A stretch of 64,000 nucleotides of DNA, taken from positions 1-64,000 of the forward strand of contig OZ037880.1 of NCBI GenBank assembly GCA_964035575.1, read 5' to 3'. A model generated the notes under the pieces. The model worked only from the letters and a program-made list of their open reading frames with translations, did not search any database and was not told the DNA's origin. Shown here piece by piece: positions 40,441-51,950 of this stretch. This stretch comes from Rhynchopus sp. YZ270_cl-10 (lineage: Eukaryota > Euglenozoa > Diplonemea > Diplonemida > Diplonemidae). The translations under genes and the position numbers were made by a program. The stretch's first letter is position 1; each line of letters opens with the position of its first letter.

Positions 40441-42311
40441 CTTTAGTGTATTCTGAAGTTTTGGTCGTGTGATGAGTGAAGGAAAGGGAGGGGGACGTTA
40501 AACAGAGGGTGCTCTCGGTGAGGCATTTTTTTTGTTCCCTTCGAGGCTTTGTTTCGTGATCCTCAGTATTAACACAAAAAAGAAAGGGTAAAACAGAGAA
40601 CACAAATTCTAATTTTTTTGGGGGGGAACCAGTGACAAAAAAAATAAAGGGTGGTGGACAAAAGAGAGGTTAAAAATGTTAGATTGAAGCAGGACAACAA
40701 TGCAGAAGGAAAAAGGGGGGTAAAAGAGAAAGAGTTTTTTTTTGTGAGATTGTGAGAGATTTGATCCTCGGTTATCTCGTGTTTAGTTCGCTTTGGAAAA
40801 AAAAGTTCGGCGAGGGTGTGTATTTTGCTTTGTCTTGCTTGCTTTCGGGGGGGAAATGTTAGATTCATATACTTTCAGTTCACAGAATTGAAAGTATTTG
40901 AGAGGGTCAACACATGCACCCTTTCTTTGAAAATGGAAGAAGTGTAGTCAGAGTGCTTCGCCGACATTACACAAAAAAATGAGCCACAGGCAATATGGGA
41001 AAAAGTAACAAACATTGCAACAAAGGTCCAGGACATCCAAGCCTTTTATTTCATTTTTTTGCCATTTTTTGTAGTTTCGACAATCTCCTGTCCGAGGACG
41101 GGTTCTTTGCACAAGGTCGCCCGAGGCTGATGAATTTCCCCCCCCCAAAAAAAAAACGTTTTGAGGGGGAAAACGAATAAACGCCACTGACACATTTAAT
41201 GAACGATATTCCGAGAGGGAAATTACCATTTATTTCATTTCATTGAATCAAACACTTTTTTTCACAAAAAAACAACGGTCCACTTTCCTTGCGGTGCTGT
41301 ACAGAAAGCCTTATCTAAACCGGACAGGTTTTCCGGTTTCGAGACGACACTGGACACAACGCACAAAAACACTTCCTTTCCCTCGAACACAGCCATTTTC
41401 CACACCATCTGTGTACCTAAAAATGTATCAAGTCATTTTAAGAGTTTTAACGTCACTCCCTTCTATGTCCTGTGGGGTGTGGGGGTAGGGGGGTTACTTT
41501 TGACAGTCCCTTTACCTTCTTGGCAGGGAGATCGATCTATGGGGGTGGGGGGGGTGCACTTGGGACAAACATAAACAATACTGACAGCTGCGGGACTGGG
41601 ACACTTCCTTTACCCGACGCACGAAAGCCTTCACGGAAAATATACAAAAAGAGGGTTATTTGATGACACCTCCGACTGACCCACTGTACGATGCCAGCCA
41701 CGGATGAAAGCACAAGGTAAAAAAAAAGAAAGGTTTAGAAGATGAACCTAAGCCTCTTGAGCTTAGTCACCTAAAAGGAGGAGTATGAATGTGCATGAAC
41801 ATGGCCATTTTACATCCCTGCAGAGAAGCAGTACAAGGACACCTCCTCTGTATTAGTGGGTCGAACAGAGTACCCCCACACCAACGGGTGTGGGGTGATT
41901 ATGTTTATGTTTTTTTTTGTGCCTTTTTTTTCGTTCATCTTTCACAACTATGTCTGTGGCATAGTACTACATAAAAATCTCTGGATAAAAAAAAAAACAC
42001 TTTTGCGTTTCTCGAAAAGAGCAGAAGAAGAAACATTGGTTGACAATTGGGAAGGGAGTCCCGGGATAATCGGGGAAGGGAATTCATGCTGGCTGTTCAA
42101 CCGTTTGGGATTGGTGAGGGCAGCGTGGGAGAAAACGTTTTTGTTTGTTTTTGTTTAGCATTATCTAGTTTTGTGCTTTGTGTCTTGACATAACCCACCG
42201 TTGTTTGACAGGAAATGCGCACACTGGTGGCACACCTCATCACAAAGAATGTGGCTTTGAGATGTGGAACTAAAACTGTCTTCACCCCTCGCCCATGTTG
42301 TTGGGACTAAC
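40441..42311. other. Long intergenic region without recognised genes
   Basis: This 1.9-kb gap is AT-richer than its neighbours and full of A- and T-runs. It holds a 9-bp perfect inverted repeat (ATACTTTCA/TGAAAGTAT, about 40,869-40,897) and one copy of the recurrent hairpin. The short open frames on both strands show no codon pattern or motif that I would trust. Confidence 0.6.
41740..41772 (-). repeat. Recurrent hairpin, copy 3 (best-formed)
   Basis: On the plus strand the perfect stem CTAAGC/GCTTAG encloses the 7-nt loop CTCTTGA. An outer stem (AGATGA with TCACCT) extends it. On the transcribed strand it is followed by a T-rich tail. It lies between the SLC6 and MED10-like genes. Confidence 0.75.
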
Positions 42312-44586
42312 TTAGTGGAGTGTCTCTTCTCGTGCTGCCAGCAGCGGGCATGCGTGCGAAACAGTGTAGTTCACGTCGGTTTCGTTGTTGATGGAGTTGT
42401 GGGGGAACTCGGGCACTGGTGGTGGGCTCTCCTGCTTCATCAAACCGTTCAGGTTGGACTCGTTTGCACCGGTTTCTTCGTTAAAGAACTGCGAGACACG
42501 CGCAGGCTGGCCCTGTGGAAGAGATGGAGAACATATTGTGGGTTTGCGTTGGGTGGTTGCTGCCTTCTGCGTGTAGGTAGCTCTGCAACATACCATCACC
42601 TCGGGCGGCTTGTAGGGGTTGTGGTTGCTGATCGGTGCAGTGTCGCCCAGAAGCGGCTCCTCAGCGTCCAATGGCTCGTGGAACATCGGCTCAGGTGTTT
42701 CCTATAGGCAGAATGGGGTGGCGAGGTGTTGGGTGGTGACATACATTCCGGTTCAGGAACAACATGACCGGGATCGGCAGCACGCACAGTGCAAGCGAAG
42801 TCCACCCGATGGCAATGATGAAGTCCGGGTAGTCTCCGTACCTCTCGTCTGTGTCGTAGTACACACGCACAATGAAGAGCATCTGTGATGGTTGGAATTG
42901 TGTGTTTTAAAATATAAATTGTTCGTTTGCAAGATTTTGAAAATTTGGTTGGAATCAGTGTAGCCTTCGCTGTGATATTTGCCGCTTTGAAGCAACTACA
43001 CTTGATCCCCTTTCTTGAATAATGCAGGAAAGCTTATAAACCTCATGCACTGAAGCACCACATAAATGAAGTTGCCATCTGCAACGTCCACAGAAACATA
43101 CGAAGAGCAGCGGACCTGCGGTGATCATGATAGTGGCCTTCCAGTACAGGCTGAGCGTCCTGCCCTCGGGGAGGCCAGGGTTGCCCTTGGTGGCACGGAG
43201 CACACTCTCCTGCACACGGTCCCATTTCCAGTACACGTGGAACATAACCCACTCACAGAAGCAGACAACAATTGTTGTGTACGATGCAGCCCAGTTGTCG
43301 ACAACGTCCAGCAGCGGCATCCCAAGACGCGTAGAGTAGAAGAGCCCAATCAAGAAGAACAGTATGCAGAACACACCCGCAACAAGATCCTTGCGTGCGT
43401 AGGGCGACTTAATGTACTTCAGGTAGTCATAGGCATACGTGTTCAAGGTCTCCATCCACGCAAACGTAGAGTCCAGACCAAGTGTCAGCAACATAATGAA
43501 AAAGAAGAACGAAAACACCCCCGACCCAGCACCGAACAGACTCACGCCTTCTGCCAAAGTGATGAACGCAAGCCCAGTGCCTCCCGATGACGCGAGCTCG
43601 GCAACGCTCTTGCACACCAACCCAGGTGTCTCGCAGCGCTTCTTCGCCATGAATCCGAGGATCGAGAACACAGAAAACCCACTAAAAATACTGAACGAAC
43701 TGTTGCAGACTGTGACCAACGCGTTCGTTCTGTAGACGTCCTCCTTCGGCTTCGTGAACGAAGACAGCGTGATAGCCGTACCCATGCCTGGCGACAACGA
43801 AAACAGAATCTGCGAAGCTGCGTCCTTCCACACAGCAAGGTTATCGAGAGCAGACCATTCGAACTTTCCGATGTAGAACTCAATACCGTCACTAGCACCG
43901 TCGAGGACGATCGTACGGAAGAACATAACCACCATCAGGCCCACAGGCAGGAACACCGTCACGTACGTCACGTTCGCAGAAGCCTCCATTCCTCTGAACA
44001 GCGCAAGGAACACAATTAGGTACACAAAGAACAGACCGAGCACGATGGGCCACTGCAGACCACCAAGGCCGTCGAAGTCGTTGTTAGTCACGTCGACGGG
44101 GTCGAAGCGTACAAGCACCTCGTTGTACCAGAAGTGCTCGCTGGGGGACAGGTCGTGAAGCTTCTGGGGCGGGAGCGCTTCGTATGTCCACGGAAGTGGG
44201 TCCTTGAAAGAGTTCCACAAATAGATCAGCGAGTACGAGAGCAGCAGGTTGTAGTACGGGAGGATGAAAAACAGCATGACACCCGACGCGTACGCCACAC
44301 CGACGCACTTCGGGTGCATGATGCGGAACGTCCCGATCGTGTTCCTACGTGTCGTGTTACCCCACGTCAGCTCCAGAAGGTACATCGGTGACGCCAGGAA
44401 CACCAACATGAACAAGTACGCCACCAGGAACGCACACCCTCCGTGACGCCCCACGAGGTAAGGGAAGCGCCACACATTACCAATCCCAACCGCGTACCCC
44501 ATAAGCGAGATGAGGTAGTCGCCAGTGGACACTCCCTCGTGCTCCACGTCGCCATCGCCATGTCCTTTGCCACGTCCTTTGCCCAT
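42312..44586 (-). CDS. Sodium-dependent neurotransmitter/amino-acid transporter family (SLC6) protein
   Basis: Four exons (44,586-43,102; 42,882-42,745; 42,701-42,594; 42,512-42,312) give 643 residues, close to the usual SLC6 length. Residues 22-45 hold the first-helix signature GYAVGIGNVWRFPYLVGRHGG with the sodium and substrate site, and about twelve membrane helices follow. NSS-typical words are GVMLFFILPYYNLLLSYSLI and LFSLSPGMGTAITLSSF. The C-terminus is a long soluble tail rich in Pro, Glu and Asn. The protein should co-transport sodium with an amino acid or related osmolyte across the plasma membrane; the substrate cannot be told from sequence. A strong pyrimidine tract and AG lie 18 bases before the ATG. 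The first intron is 219 bp. Confidence 0.93.
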
Positions 44587-44604
44587 GGTGTCTGTTGTGT
44601 TGTT

Positions 44605-44640
44605 CTGCTCGAGGGGGTTAGGGGAGGGTAGGGGTAAGGG
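44605..44640 (-). promoter_or_regulatory. Putative spliced-leader acceptor of the SLC6 gene
   Basis: On the minus strand about 30 nearly pure C/T/A bases (CCCTACCCTCCCCTAACCCC) lead to GAGCAG, 18 bases before the ATG. Confidence 0.6.
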
Positions 44641-44679
44641 TGCCAAGAAAATTTGAACACTATACTTTTTATTTCTATC

Positions 44680-45258
44680 TCACGGTGTACCCTTCCCGGC
44701 AAGGATTTGGCTGACCCACCATTGCTGGTACTTCGGCCGTATTGACTCAAAGTGCAGCCACGTCTGTTGTGCCTCGAGGATGTCTTCGTGCGAATACTGT
44801 AGGCTTTCCCGCCAGAAGGTTTCAGATGCGTGGACGGAACGGCAGGGCACGATGTCTTTTGAGGGGTCTGTGAAGGTGACTGCGTCGACAGCGTCTTGGC
44901 GGAGGCTGATCACTGCACGGCACTCTGCGAGGTCGCGGATGATGACCGAGAGCCAGAGGTCGCGCTGGAGAATCATCGTGACGTGGAAGAGCGTGGCCCT
45001 GTCGCATGCTGTGCTGTTCATGAGCTCCGCCACTGTGCAGCACCCAGAGAAGCGCTGCAGGACGTGCTGGAAGTACGCAATCGCAGTCAACCCTGACGCC
45101 TCCTTCAGGATCGGGTAGTGCAGTCTGTTTCTGTGCACCATCGGCACCTCGGAGTACAACGCCAGCAGCTCTGCAGAGGGAAAGCTGTCTGCCGCGTTTT
45201 TGATAAACTGTTTCTCCTTCGCATGTGTAAGGCGCTCCTCAGGCTGCGCTTCCTTCAT
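44680..45258 (-). CDS. Conserved-looking protein of unknown function, 192 residues
   Basis: A single open exon with biased codon use and a mixed helical composition (for example LTAIAYFQHVLQRFSGCCTV and LFHVTMILQRDLWLSVIIRD). There is no signal peptide, membrane helix or motif that I recognise. A TATGTCCAG acceptor precedes the ATG by 20 bases, while the stop of the upstream gene lies only about 80 bases away. The two are thus separate genes in tandem and not exons of one. I tested a splice between them and found that no donor keeps the frame. Confidence 0.6.
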   Translation of the reverse strand: MKEAQPEERLTHAKEKQFIKNAADSFPSAELLALYSEVPMVHRNRLHYPILKEASGLTAIAYFQHVLQRFSGCCTVAELMNSTACDRATLFHVTMILQRDLWLSVIIRDLAECRAVISLRQDAVDAVTFTDPSKDIVPCRSVHASETFWRESLQYSHEDILEAQQTWLHFESIRPKYQQWWVSQILAGKGTP

Positions 45259-45339
45259 TCGTTTTTTGTGTAAATGCTGGACATAGGTTAAGGTTGTTTG
45301 TAGCGAAATAAAAAGAGAGGGGGTTTTGGTTATTTCTAA

Positions 45340-47152
45340 TTACCGTTGCGGCTCACCGTCTTGGTATAATTTGTCAACTAACTCGGGGATCACCTGTGGA
45401 CGTCCAGACAGGGACAGCTCCAACGTCACCAATTGGTCTACATCGATCGTCTCCTGTGGTGGGAGTGTGGTGGAAGCTCCGTTAGGTATAACGCGGAAGT
45501 ATCTACTGTGGAACCTTCGCTGTGTAGGGCGATGCATACCTCCACGAACTCTTTGTCCAGCTCCGAAAAGCGGAGCACCTCAAACACCTCGTCGCCGCCC
45601 CCGTCTTGCAGAGGTGAGTAGAAGTCGCTGGTCACGGTCTTCGCACCGCCTTTTGCATCCGTCAACGTCGCAGTCACTCTAATAGGAATGGGATGCCCGT
45701 CGGTCAGGCGCTTCAGAGTGTATCTGCAAAGATTCGAGTTGCAAAAGGTTTACAAAAAAGTATAATATTATGCAAAAGCAAGTTGCACGCACAATACAAA
45801 GTGGAGCGTTCCTTCGTGAGTGAGACCCGCGCACAAAAGGAGGCCGGGTGGACTGTTCCCCGTAGGGAGACAAGACGCCGCGCTGGCGAAGGAATCCGAT
45901 GACCGTTTCCTCCGTGCGGTGGCGGCTGCTGGCCGCAAGCAGAAGGGGACCTTCAAAAAGACGGGGGGAGGCCGGGGAATACGAAGGGAAATACGATACA
46001 GCGGGCGAACAACAGCGGCAATGGGGAAGAGGATGAATGATAAGCTGAAGACAGAGGGCATGGAGCCCGGTAAATTTGGTATGTCACGGACTGCACCGAA
46101 TATGCAGTAATGCTGAAGGCGAAATTTGATAAGCTCTGCCTGTGGCAACCTGAAGACCCCCCTGCTCCATCTTGCAAAAGCAGCGGAGCTTCGCGCCCTT
46201 AGTATGTATTCTGCACGTAGTACAATCGTAACCATATACTATAGGTACCGAGATACTGGATCGGACAAACCCCAGTTCTGGGCAATCTGGGGCTGCTGGT
46301 AAATTGAACAAGAAGACAAAGCCCTGCGTGAGAATTCCTTCGGCTGCCTGGGCCCTCGTGACTTGGCGCGTCTACAGACGCCATAACCGACCACGGTACG
46401 GTAATCGCGCACAAGGGTGGCAGATCGTACAGTACGACGGCAGGGGACTACACGCTCCGAGGAACTCACCGGGAATTTACCTGTTTGTTGAGGCTAGTGA
46501 CGCACCCAACCCCGAGATTGTGTTCACACCCGCATCAGTCGCCGGACGCAGAGGCGCGGGAGAGGCTGCAACTGATTGCTAGACACCAAAGGGGTGAACG
46601 ATGCAGCACAGAACAGCGGAAGGGGAAAGAGCTAGGTGGGACATCACGGCTGAAGGATAGGCCACGTGCGGAACACAATCCTGAAAGAAATCCGAGCCTG
46701 CAGGCCCGAAGCTGACCCTCGCGTACTGGAGGGCCAAGGCGCTATAGGTACGATAAGATGTGGTACATACATTCGGAACGTGGCACCCGTCATCGTCTCT
46801 TCAGACATATCCACGGAGGCCTCTCTACGCATGGAAAGGTCAATCTGCCACTGCTGCCCTAAAGCAGAGAAGACGTTGTTGCTGTAGTCCTCTGCCATCT
46901 TCCACGTAAAGCTTTGCGCGGGCCAGCCGTCTGTGAGTAATGAAAGGTAGAACTGGCTGCTGCCGTGTAAGCTGACATACCTCCCACTACAAGGTGCAGA
47001 TGGCCTGCAGCAATCTTCATCCTGTCTGGGCTCAGGCTGCTGAGTGCAGGGAACAGATGTGTGAAGGGGTCCCCCTGCGAGGAGGCTGGCTCAGACGCAC
47101 AGCGCGACATGGCTGTGCATGGGCGTGCAACGCGCACCGCACATCGTCTCAT
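45340..47152 (-). CDS. Small protein with possible MATH/TRAF-like domain, split by a 1-kb intron
   Basis: Four exons (47,152-46,981; 46,930-46,771; 45,723-45,540; 45,453-45,340) give 209 residues with matching phases. The chain reads WPAQSFTWKMAEDYSNN, then WQIDLSM, FRIYTLKRLTDGHPIPIRV and ETIDVDQLVTLELSLSG. The alternating strands and the order of aromatic and hydrophobic positions resemble a MATH (TRAF-C) beta-sandwich, but this is a weak eye-match. The second intron is 1,047 bp, far beyond the 40-220 bp usual here, because it contains unrelated sequence (separate entry). The N-terminus (MRRCAVRVARP) is basic. Confidence 0.6.
45760..46765. other. Unidentified block filling a large intron
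   Basis: The middle of the 1-kb intron is GC-richer and of different texture from other introns. It has several plus-strand open stretches (about 45,820-46,110 and 46,485-46,715) that are rich in Arg, Gly and Lys. I recognise no family, and no terminal repeats could be confirmed. It is most likely inserted DNA, possibly an old mobile element. Confidence 0.45.
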
Positions 47153-47463
47153 CGTCGTGTAGTGTAATGCCTGCAGCTTTGCTGTGCGGTGTTCAGTAGG
47201 TTGCGAAACCTTCCTCGTATGTGATCAACAATGGGTGTAGGTGTTTTACTGTTGTATTATTGGGCAAGATGCTTAAGTTTTCGGGTGGGAGGAAATAACC
47301 TAAGTAGAACCTTCTCTTGCAGCGTGGAAAGGTCGGATGCCTTTCCGCTGAAAGCGAAGAGGTGTACATAGTATCAAGGTGGTGGCTTAACAATTTAAAC
47401 GTTTCAAAAAAAAGGTGGGAAAGTCAAGGCAAGTTGAAGGCAAGGCAAAATAAGAAAAGTTTG

Positions 47464-47493
47464 TATGAACCCAAGCCTCTGCTTAGGTCATCT
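47464..47493 (-). repeat. Recurrent hairpin, copy 4
   Basis: The plus-strand core CCAAGC-CTCT-GCTTAGG has a shortened loop and carries TCATCTT where other copies have TCACC. It sits 16 bases from copy 5 in the same orientation. Confidence 0.6.
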
Positions 47494-47509
47494 TAAAATA
47501 AAAGTTGAA

Positions 47510-47542
47510 AGATGATCTTAAACCTTTCGGGATTAGTCACCT
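47510..47542 (-). repeat. Recurrent hairpin, copy 5
   Basis: The plus-strand core TTAAACC-TTTC-GGGATTA with flanks AGATGA and AGTCACCT follows the family scheme with changed but largely compensating stem bases. Confidence 0.6.
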
Positions 47543-47784
47543 CGAAAAAAAAGCAACTATAAAAAGGGGTTCAGATGTTCTGCATATTGGACTGCACGAA
47601 CCACGCAAGGAGATTTCAGAGGGTTTCATTTGGAGTTGCCAAATGAAACCCTCCCAGAAGACACATAACACAGAACACAGGGTGCAAACCCACTGCATAC
47701 TTTGGGCAGACAATGTCACACATAGTCTTCACTGGAATAAAAGAACCGTTAAAGTCACGGCAAAGCGGCAAAAACATTAAGTAT

Positions 47785-48597
47785 ATCATACACGTGTACT
47801 GGCACCATTGTACCTCATGACACTAACCATTGCAACTGTGAGGCTACGGAGCTGAGCTCCTGAAGCACCGTCTATTGCATTCGCCAGTGAAGGGAACCAA
47901 GAGGGAGCAGCGAGTGCATCCCAACATTGTTGTTTCAAACTGAAAGAAAAAGCTTGAAAAATGTAATGTGCCCAACGTACACACATAGTTCACAAACATA
48001 AAACAAAATGGTAGTTAATGATGCAGGTACCTCTGACTGAACCAAATGACAGCCTCGGTGAAAGTACCTACAAAGAACGCAACACAAAACGGGCGTACTG
48101 TGCTCCACAACTCGAACAACAAATCTTCGCGCTAATCTGTTAGGGGTGCAGAGAGGTGTAGTGTGCGGGCGTGTACCCTAATACATACATGTCATGTCCT
48201 TTTCTCGGCGGAGGGTGCGTGCGTACTCCCAGGCCCGCACCCCTTCCTTCTCTCCGTAGTACTGGATGTAGTCGGACTTGGTGTAGGTCTCGTAGCAGTC
48301 GTCACTGCTACTGCCACTGGCGCAGGTATGTGTGCCATCATCTGCAGCAGTCTCCCTGGGCTTGCTTGGCTGTGCGTCCATATCGTTGAGGATGTACACT
48401 ACAGGCAGCCCGCCGAAGGGGTACCCTATGTAGGCCCACTCGCGGCTCCTGCACAAGGGACAGCACTTCCCCCAGCGCGACAGCAAGGTGTCGATGCAGC
48501 CTTCACAGAGCACGTGCCCGCACAAGGTGACACGTGCACGTTCCCTCTCGCGCGAGGAGTACGTCGTGATACACACAGGACACACGTTCACTGCCAT
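47785..48597 (-). CDS. RING-finger protein, probable E3 ubiquitin ligase
   Basis: The first exon (48,597 to about 48,183) encodes an N-terminal RING: CPVC, then CGHVLCEGC and CPLC, spaced as C3HC4. The second half is acidic and then basic. The ATG at 48,597 follows a pyrimidine tract and AG with no spacer; the frame upstream is also open but lies before that acceptor. A donor GTATG near 48,183 leads to one or two further exons down to about 47,785. The last of these (about 47,939-47,785) reads LKQQCWDALAAPSWFPSL. The middle exon (about 48,133-48,034) can be read in two ways, so the C-terminus is uncertain. It should transfer ubiquitin; no substrate is apparent. Confidence 0.7.
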
Positions 48598-49027
48598 CTG
48601 GTAAGGGGGAGAGGGGGCAGATGCGTTGTATTGTGTCGCCAACACCTGTCCGTGTGTTTTGCTATATAAAAAAAATGACTTGCCACTGCTGCTGAGAGTG
48701 GAGATTTAAGAGTGGGGAGATTCAGAGGCTCATGAGGGTTTCTTTTGATAAACATGTACCCGTGTGTTCGCACCCAACCCTTGCCACCCCGGACAGACGG
48801 CGCAAGCTCCCCTTTTCATCCTTAGGGGCATAGAGGGCAAGAACGAAACGCAAACTTGGCCTGGTCTATCTACGGGTATGTGGCACACAAGACCCATCCC
48901 ACTCCCCCCTCCCACCCACTACCTGCGTATTGATGCTCCCTCTGGGTTCGTTCGTTCTGAGGGCGAAAAAGAGTCGAATCGGTTTCATGTTGTGTATTGC
49001 GCCGCAGCGCAGAGGTGACAACGACGC
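48598..49027. other. Intergenic stretch upstream of the RING gene
   Basis: These 430 bases contain the acceptor tract of the RING gene next to its ATG (48,598-48,622) and the 3' flank of NSUN2. I see no gene. Confidence 0.55.
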
Positions 49028-51623
49028 TCATGCAGGCACCTCAGCTGCAGGCGCAATAGGCACACCGCAGAGCTGTTTGATGACAGCAACCTCGTTGTCG
49101 TCGACGTAGATGTTCAGTGCGTGGCGTGTCTTCACAGCTGCGACAGGCATCTTGCGTCCGTCTTCTGTGGTCAGCAGGATGATGCATCCACCAGGGGGGA
49201 ACTCGTCCAGCTGCTTCTTCGATGCGTCTGACACCAGGTCGCGCACAGGCAGGCTCTTCGTCTTGCTCCGAAGCAGCGCAGAGGTGTCGGCAAAGTTGTC
49301 GACCAGCACCACCCGTTTGCTCACGTACGGCATCACCAGCTCAACTGCCTCCTGTGCAAAGCGGCTCTCGAGCTTCTTCGCGTACGTCTCCGTTGTCCGT
49401 TCCTCGTCCTTTCCGCTACGGTCCTTCACGAGGAAGCGCTGTCCCCCGCTGACAACACGAAGCTGGCGTTTCACCTGAGGAAAAGAAGAAAAGATAACAA
49501 TGAGATGATCCAGCGATGGTCACTAAGGGTAATACAGCAACACTGTGCACATACCGAAGGGTGGGTACCAAACATGATGACGTCTGCTGCGCAGGAGGAG
49601 ACGTAGAGGATCTGGTTGGAGAGACCCTGGTGTGGCTGGTGGAGGCTGCCGTCGGGCAGCATGTCGAGGTGGTACCTGCAGAGGAGCTGCTTCACGGGGA
49701 AGGTGGGGGTGATGCCGAAGTTGTCGACGAGAAGTTTGTTCGCGTTCGGCGCAGCGTCAGACAGTGTGCGGTACTTCGCTAGCTGGCGGTGCAGTGCGCC
49801 GCCCGCCATCATGCGCTGCAGCTTCGCCTCTGCCTTGGCACGCTCGATCTGGTTCGGCTGCGTCTTGGCTGCAACGCGCAGCTTCTCCAACTGCACCTTG
49901 CGTGCACTCTCCTCCTCATCACCGTCAACGTCACTGTCGTAACCTTCCAGCTCTCCTTCGTTCAATGCGGAATCACGCTTCGGGAATTCGGTTGTCTGCA
50001 AGAAGTGTGAGTACAGATAAAAATATTAGTGGATGTACAATGTGGCAATGGTGGGTCAAGACCACACCTAGGCAGTGCAACATACCTTCTCAAAGAGCGC
50101 AACGAAGAACCCACCGTAGTCGCCCTGATGAGGGAGCAGGCGCAGACACTTCTTCATCTCCTCGCGAATCCGCTCGTCTGCAGGGGGGAAGTAGCAGCGC
50201 TTGAGCGAGGACGACCCTGCCGCCTGCGCTTCTTCGTATGTGGAGAACATGGCGGGGGTGTGCTTTGGGCACATGACCTTCCAAGAGGTGAGCCCTGGGG
50301 AGGACGTGATGGTCACGACCTTGCGTGCGTCGAGGAGACGCAGGGAGCCACGGCTCTTCTCAAGGATCTTGACGACAGCAGCCTCGTTCTCGATGGGCGA
50401 CATGCTGCAGGTGCTGTACACAAAGCGCCCGCCGACGTCGAGGATCTTCGCCGCACGCAGCGCGATCTTGACCTGGTCGTCGAACAGCGCGATCGACGCC
50501 TTCGGGTGCCACTCCTTCCAAATGTGCGGTGCCTTCCGCATCGTCCCATCACCAGAGCACATCACATCCGCCAAAATACGGTCAAACCGAAGCTCCGGCG
50601 GGCCTCCGTCCGCAAGCTCCTGCGGGCGTTTGATGGAAGGGTAGTAGCGTGAGTCGTGCGACGTGAAGACGCAGAGAGGGTACAGCGCGGAGAGGCGCTT
50701 GATTTGGTGCACGAGGATGTTGACACGCTCGGGGGAGAGATCGTTCGCGACAACAACGCCGTTGTCCTCTGAGTAGTCGACACGGCCTGCAAGCTGGCGC
50801 ACCTCCGTCGCGTCTGCTGGCGCACCACGGCCCCACTTCACGAAGTTCTCCCTCGCAACCATGCTCAGCATCTGCGCCGTCTTGCTGCCCGGTGCCGCAC
50901 ACATGTCCAAACACTTCGACCCTGCCGCAATCTGCAGCGCATGTGCCGGTGTCATGCTCGCCTCCTCCTGGCGGTTCAGCACACCCTTCTCAGTCCCCGC
51001 AATCAAAAATTTGTGCAGCTCACTAAAGGTCGGGTCCTTCCGCAGGAGGACCTTAGGCGCCTCAATGAACCACCCCATGTCGTCAGGGATCCATGGCAAC
51101 GGGTGGATGTCGACCTCCCCAGCACGCAGGTCTGCCTTGCGCTTGAACTCATGCAGCGTTTCCTTCGCCTTCTGCGCGTCCGCGTGTGTGTGCGTGATCC
51201 AGAACGTCGTGGGCAGGGGTGTGCGCAGCTTGTCCAGAAATCCGTCCCACTCGCTCTCCTTCATCAGCCCAGTCTCGATCAGGTTCGCCTTGTAGAATGC
51301 TGTGAACCTGTGTGGCGAGGTTTGATAAAAGAGGGATGATCGCAAAGTGTGTAATGTTGCTCAGGATGAATACGAAGACTGTTTGGATATAGAACAATTA
51401 TTCTGAGACAAATGTCTTCAAAACTAGACGCTTAGCTCCCCGAGCAGTGTGATGTGATGTGCTGTGGTGTGGCATACGCTTCGTTGGGCTTGGCATTTGC
51501 CTGCACGTTGTATCTCTCCTTGCGCGGACGTTCCTCCTGTCCTGCAGGCGTAGGTGCTGCAGGTGCGGGGGTCTCTTTGGCCTTCCCAGAGGCCAAGCGA
51601 CGGCGTTTCCCACTGCGCCCCAT
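49028..51623 (-). CDS. NSUN2: tRNA (cytosine-5)-methyltransferase NSUN2/Trm4
   Basis: Four exons (51,623-51,478; 51,307-50,086; 49,995-49,555; 49,474-49,028) give 751 residues, the size of NSUN2. A basic N-terminus (MGRSGKRRRLASGKAK) may be a nuclear signal. The Rossmann methyltransferase core has the SAM loop CLDMCAAPGSKTAQML near residue 215, motif IV DVMCSGDGT near 297 and motif VI VYSTCSMSP near 345. The two cysteines are the release and catalytic residues of RNA m5C methyltransferases. The C-terminal 300 residues include a PUA-like part and an acidic stretch (YDSDVDGDEEES). It is expected to methylate tRNA, and possibly mRNA, in the nucleus. Confidence 0.95.
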
Positions 51624-51950
51624 TTTGTGTGTTGTGTGTGTGTGTCGCTCTTTTTGTGTGTATGATAGTGTATTTTTGTGTGCTTTCCGCAATAAATATT
51701 CTGGGTCAGAGGAATACTGGACCGGAGTAACACTGGACCTATCGGGATTTTTGGGGTAGTCCAGTATTTTTCCGTCCCAGCATATTAATTTCCACGGTAA
51801 CAGAAAATGTGATCCGTTTTTTGTTGTTGTTTTTAGCAGTGTATTTTTGTTCCGAATGGACGGATTCTGCGCCACTGCTGTCTTAAGAAAGAAAATGGCA
51901 AAAAAAAAAAAAAAAACCCCCCCCCCGAGGGAAACGGGGGTGAACGTCGA

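Larger units (their letters stand above)
47153..47784. other. Intergenic stretch with two hairpin copies
   Basis: No gene is seen except the two neighbouring copies of the recurrent hairpin (47,464-47,493 and 47,510-47,542). A 16-base inverted pair GGGTTTCATTTGG/CCAAATGAAACCC lies at about 47,620-47,652. Confidence 0.55.

Noticed and set aside
41740-41772. Hairpin family as tRNA anticodon arms, SECIS elements or histone 3' stem-loops
   Set aside because: The 7-nt loop with C-T at its start resembles an anticodon loop, but no other tRNA arm follows. SECIS spacing and its AA core are absent, and the histone loop and ACCCA flank do not match.
45258-45345. Joining the 192-residue unknown gene to the MATH-like gene upstream
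   Set aside because: No donor-acceptor pair keeps the frame open, and a stop followed by a new acceptor separates them.
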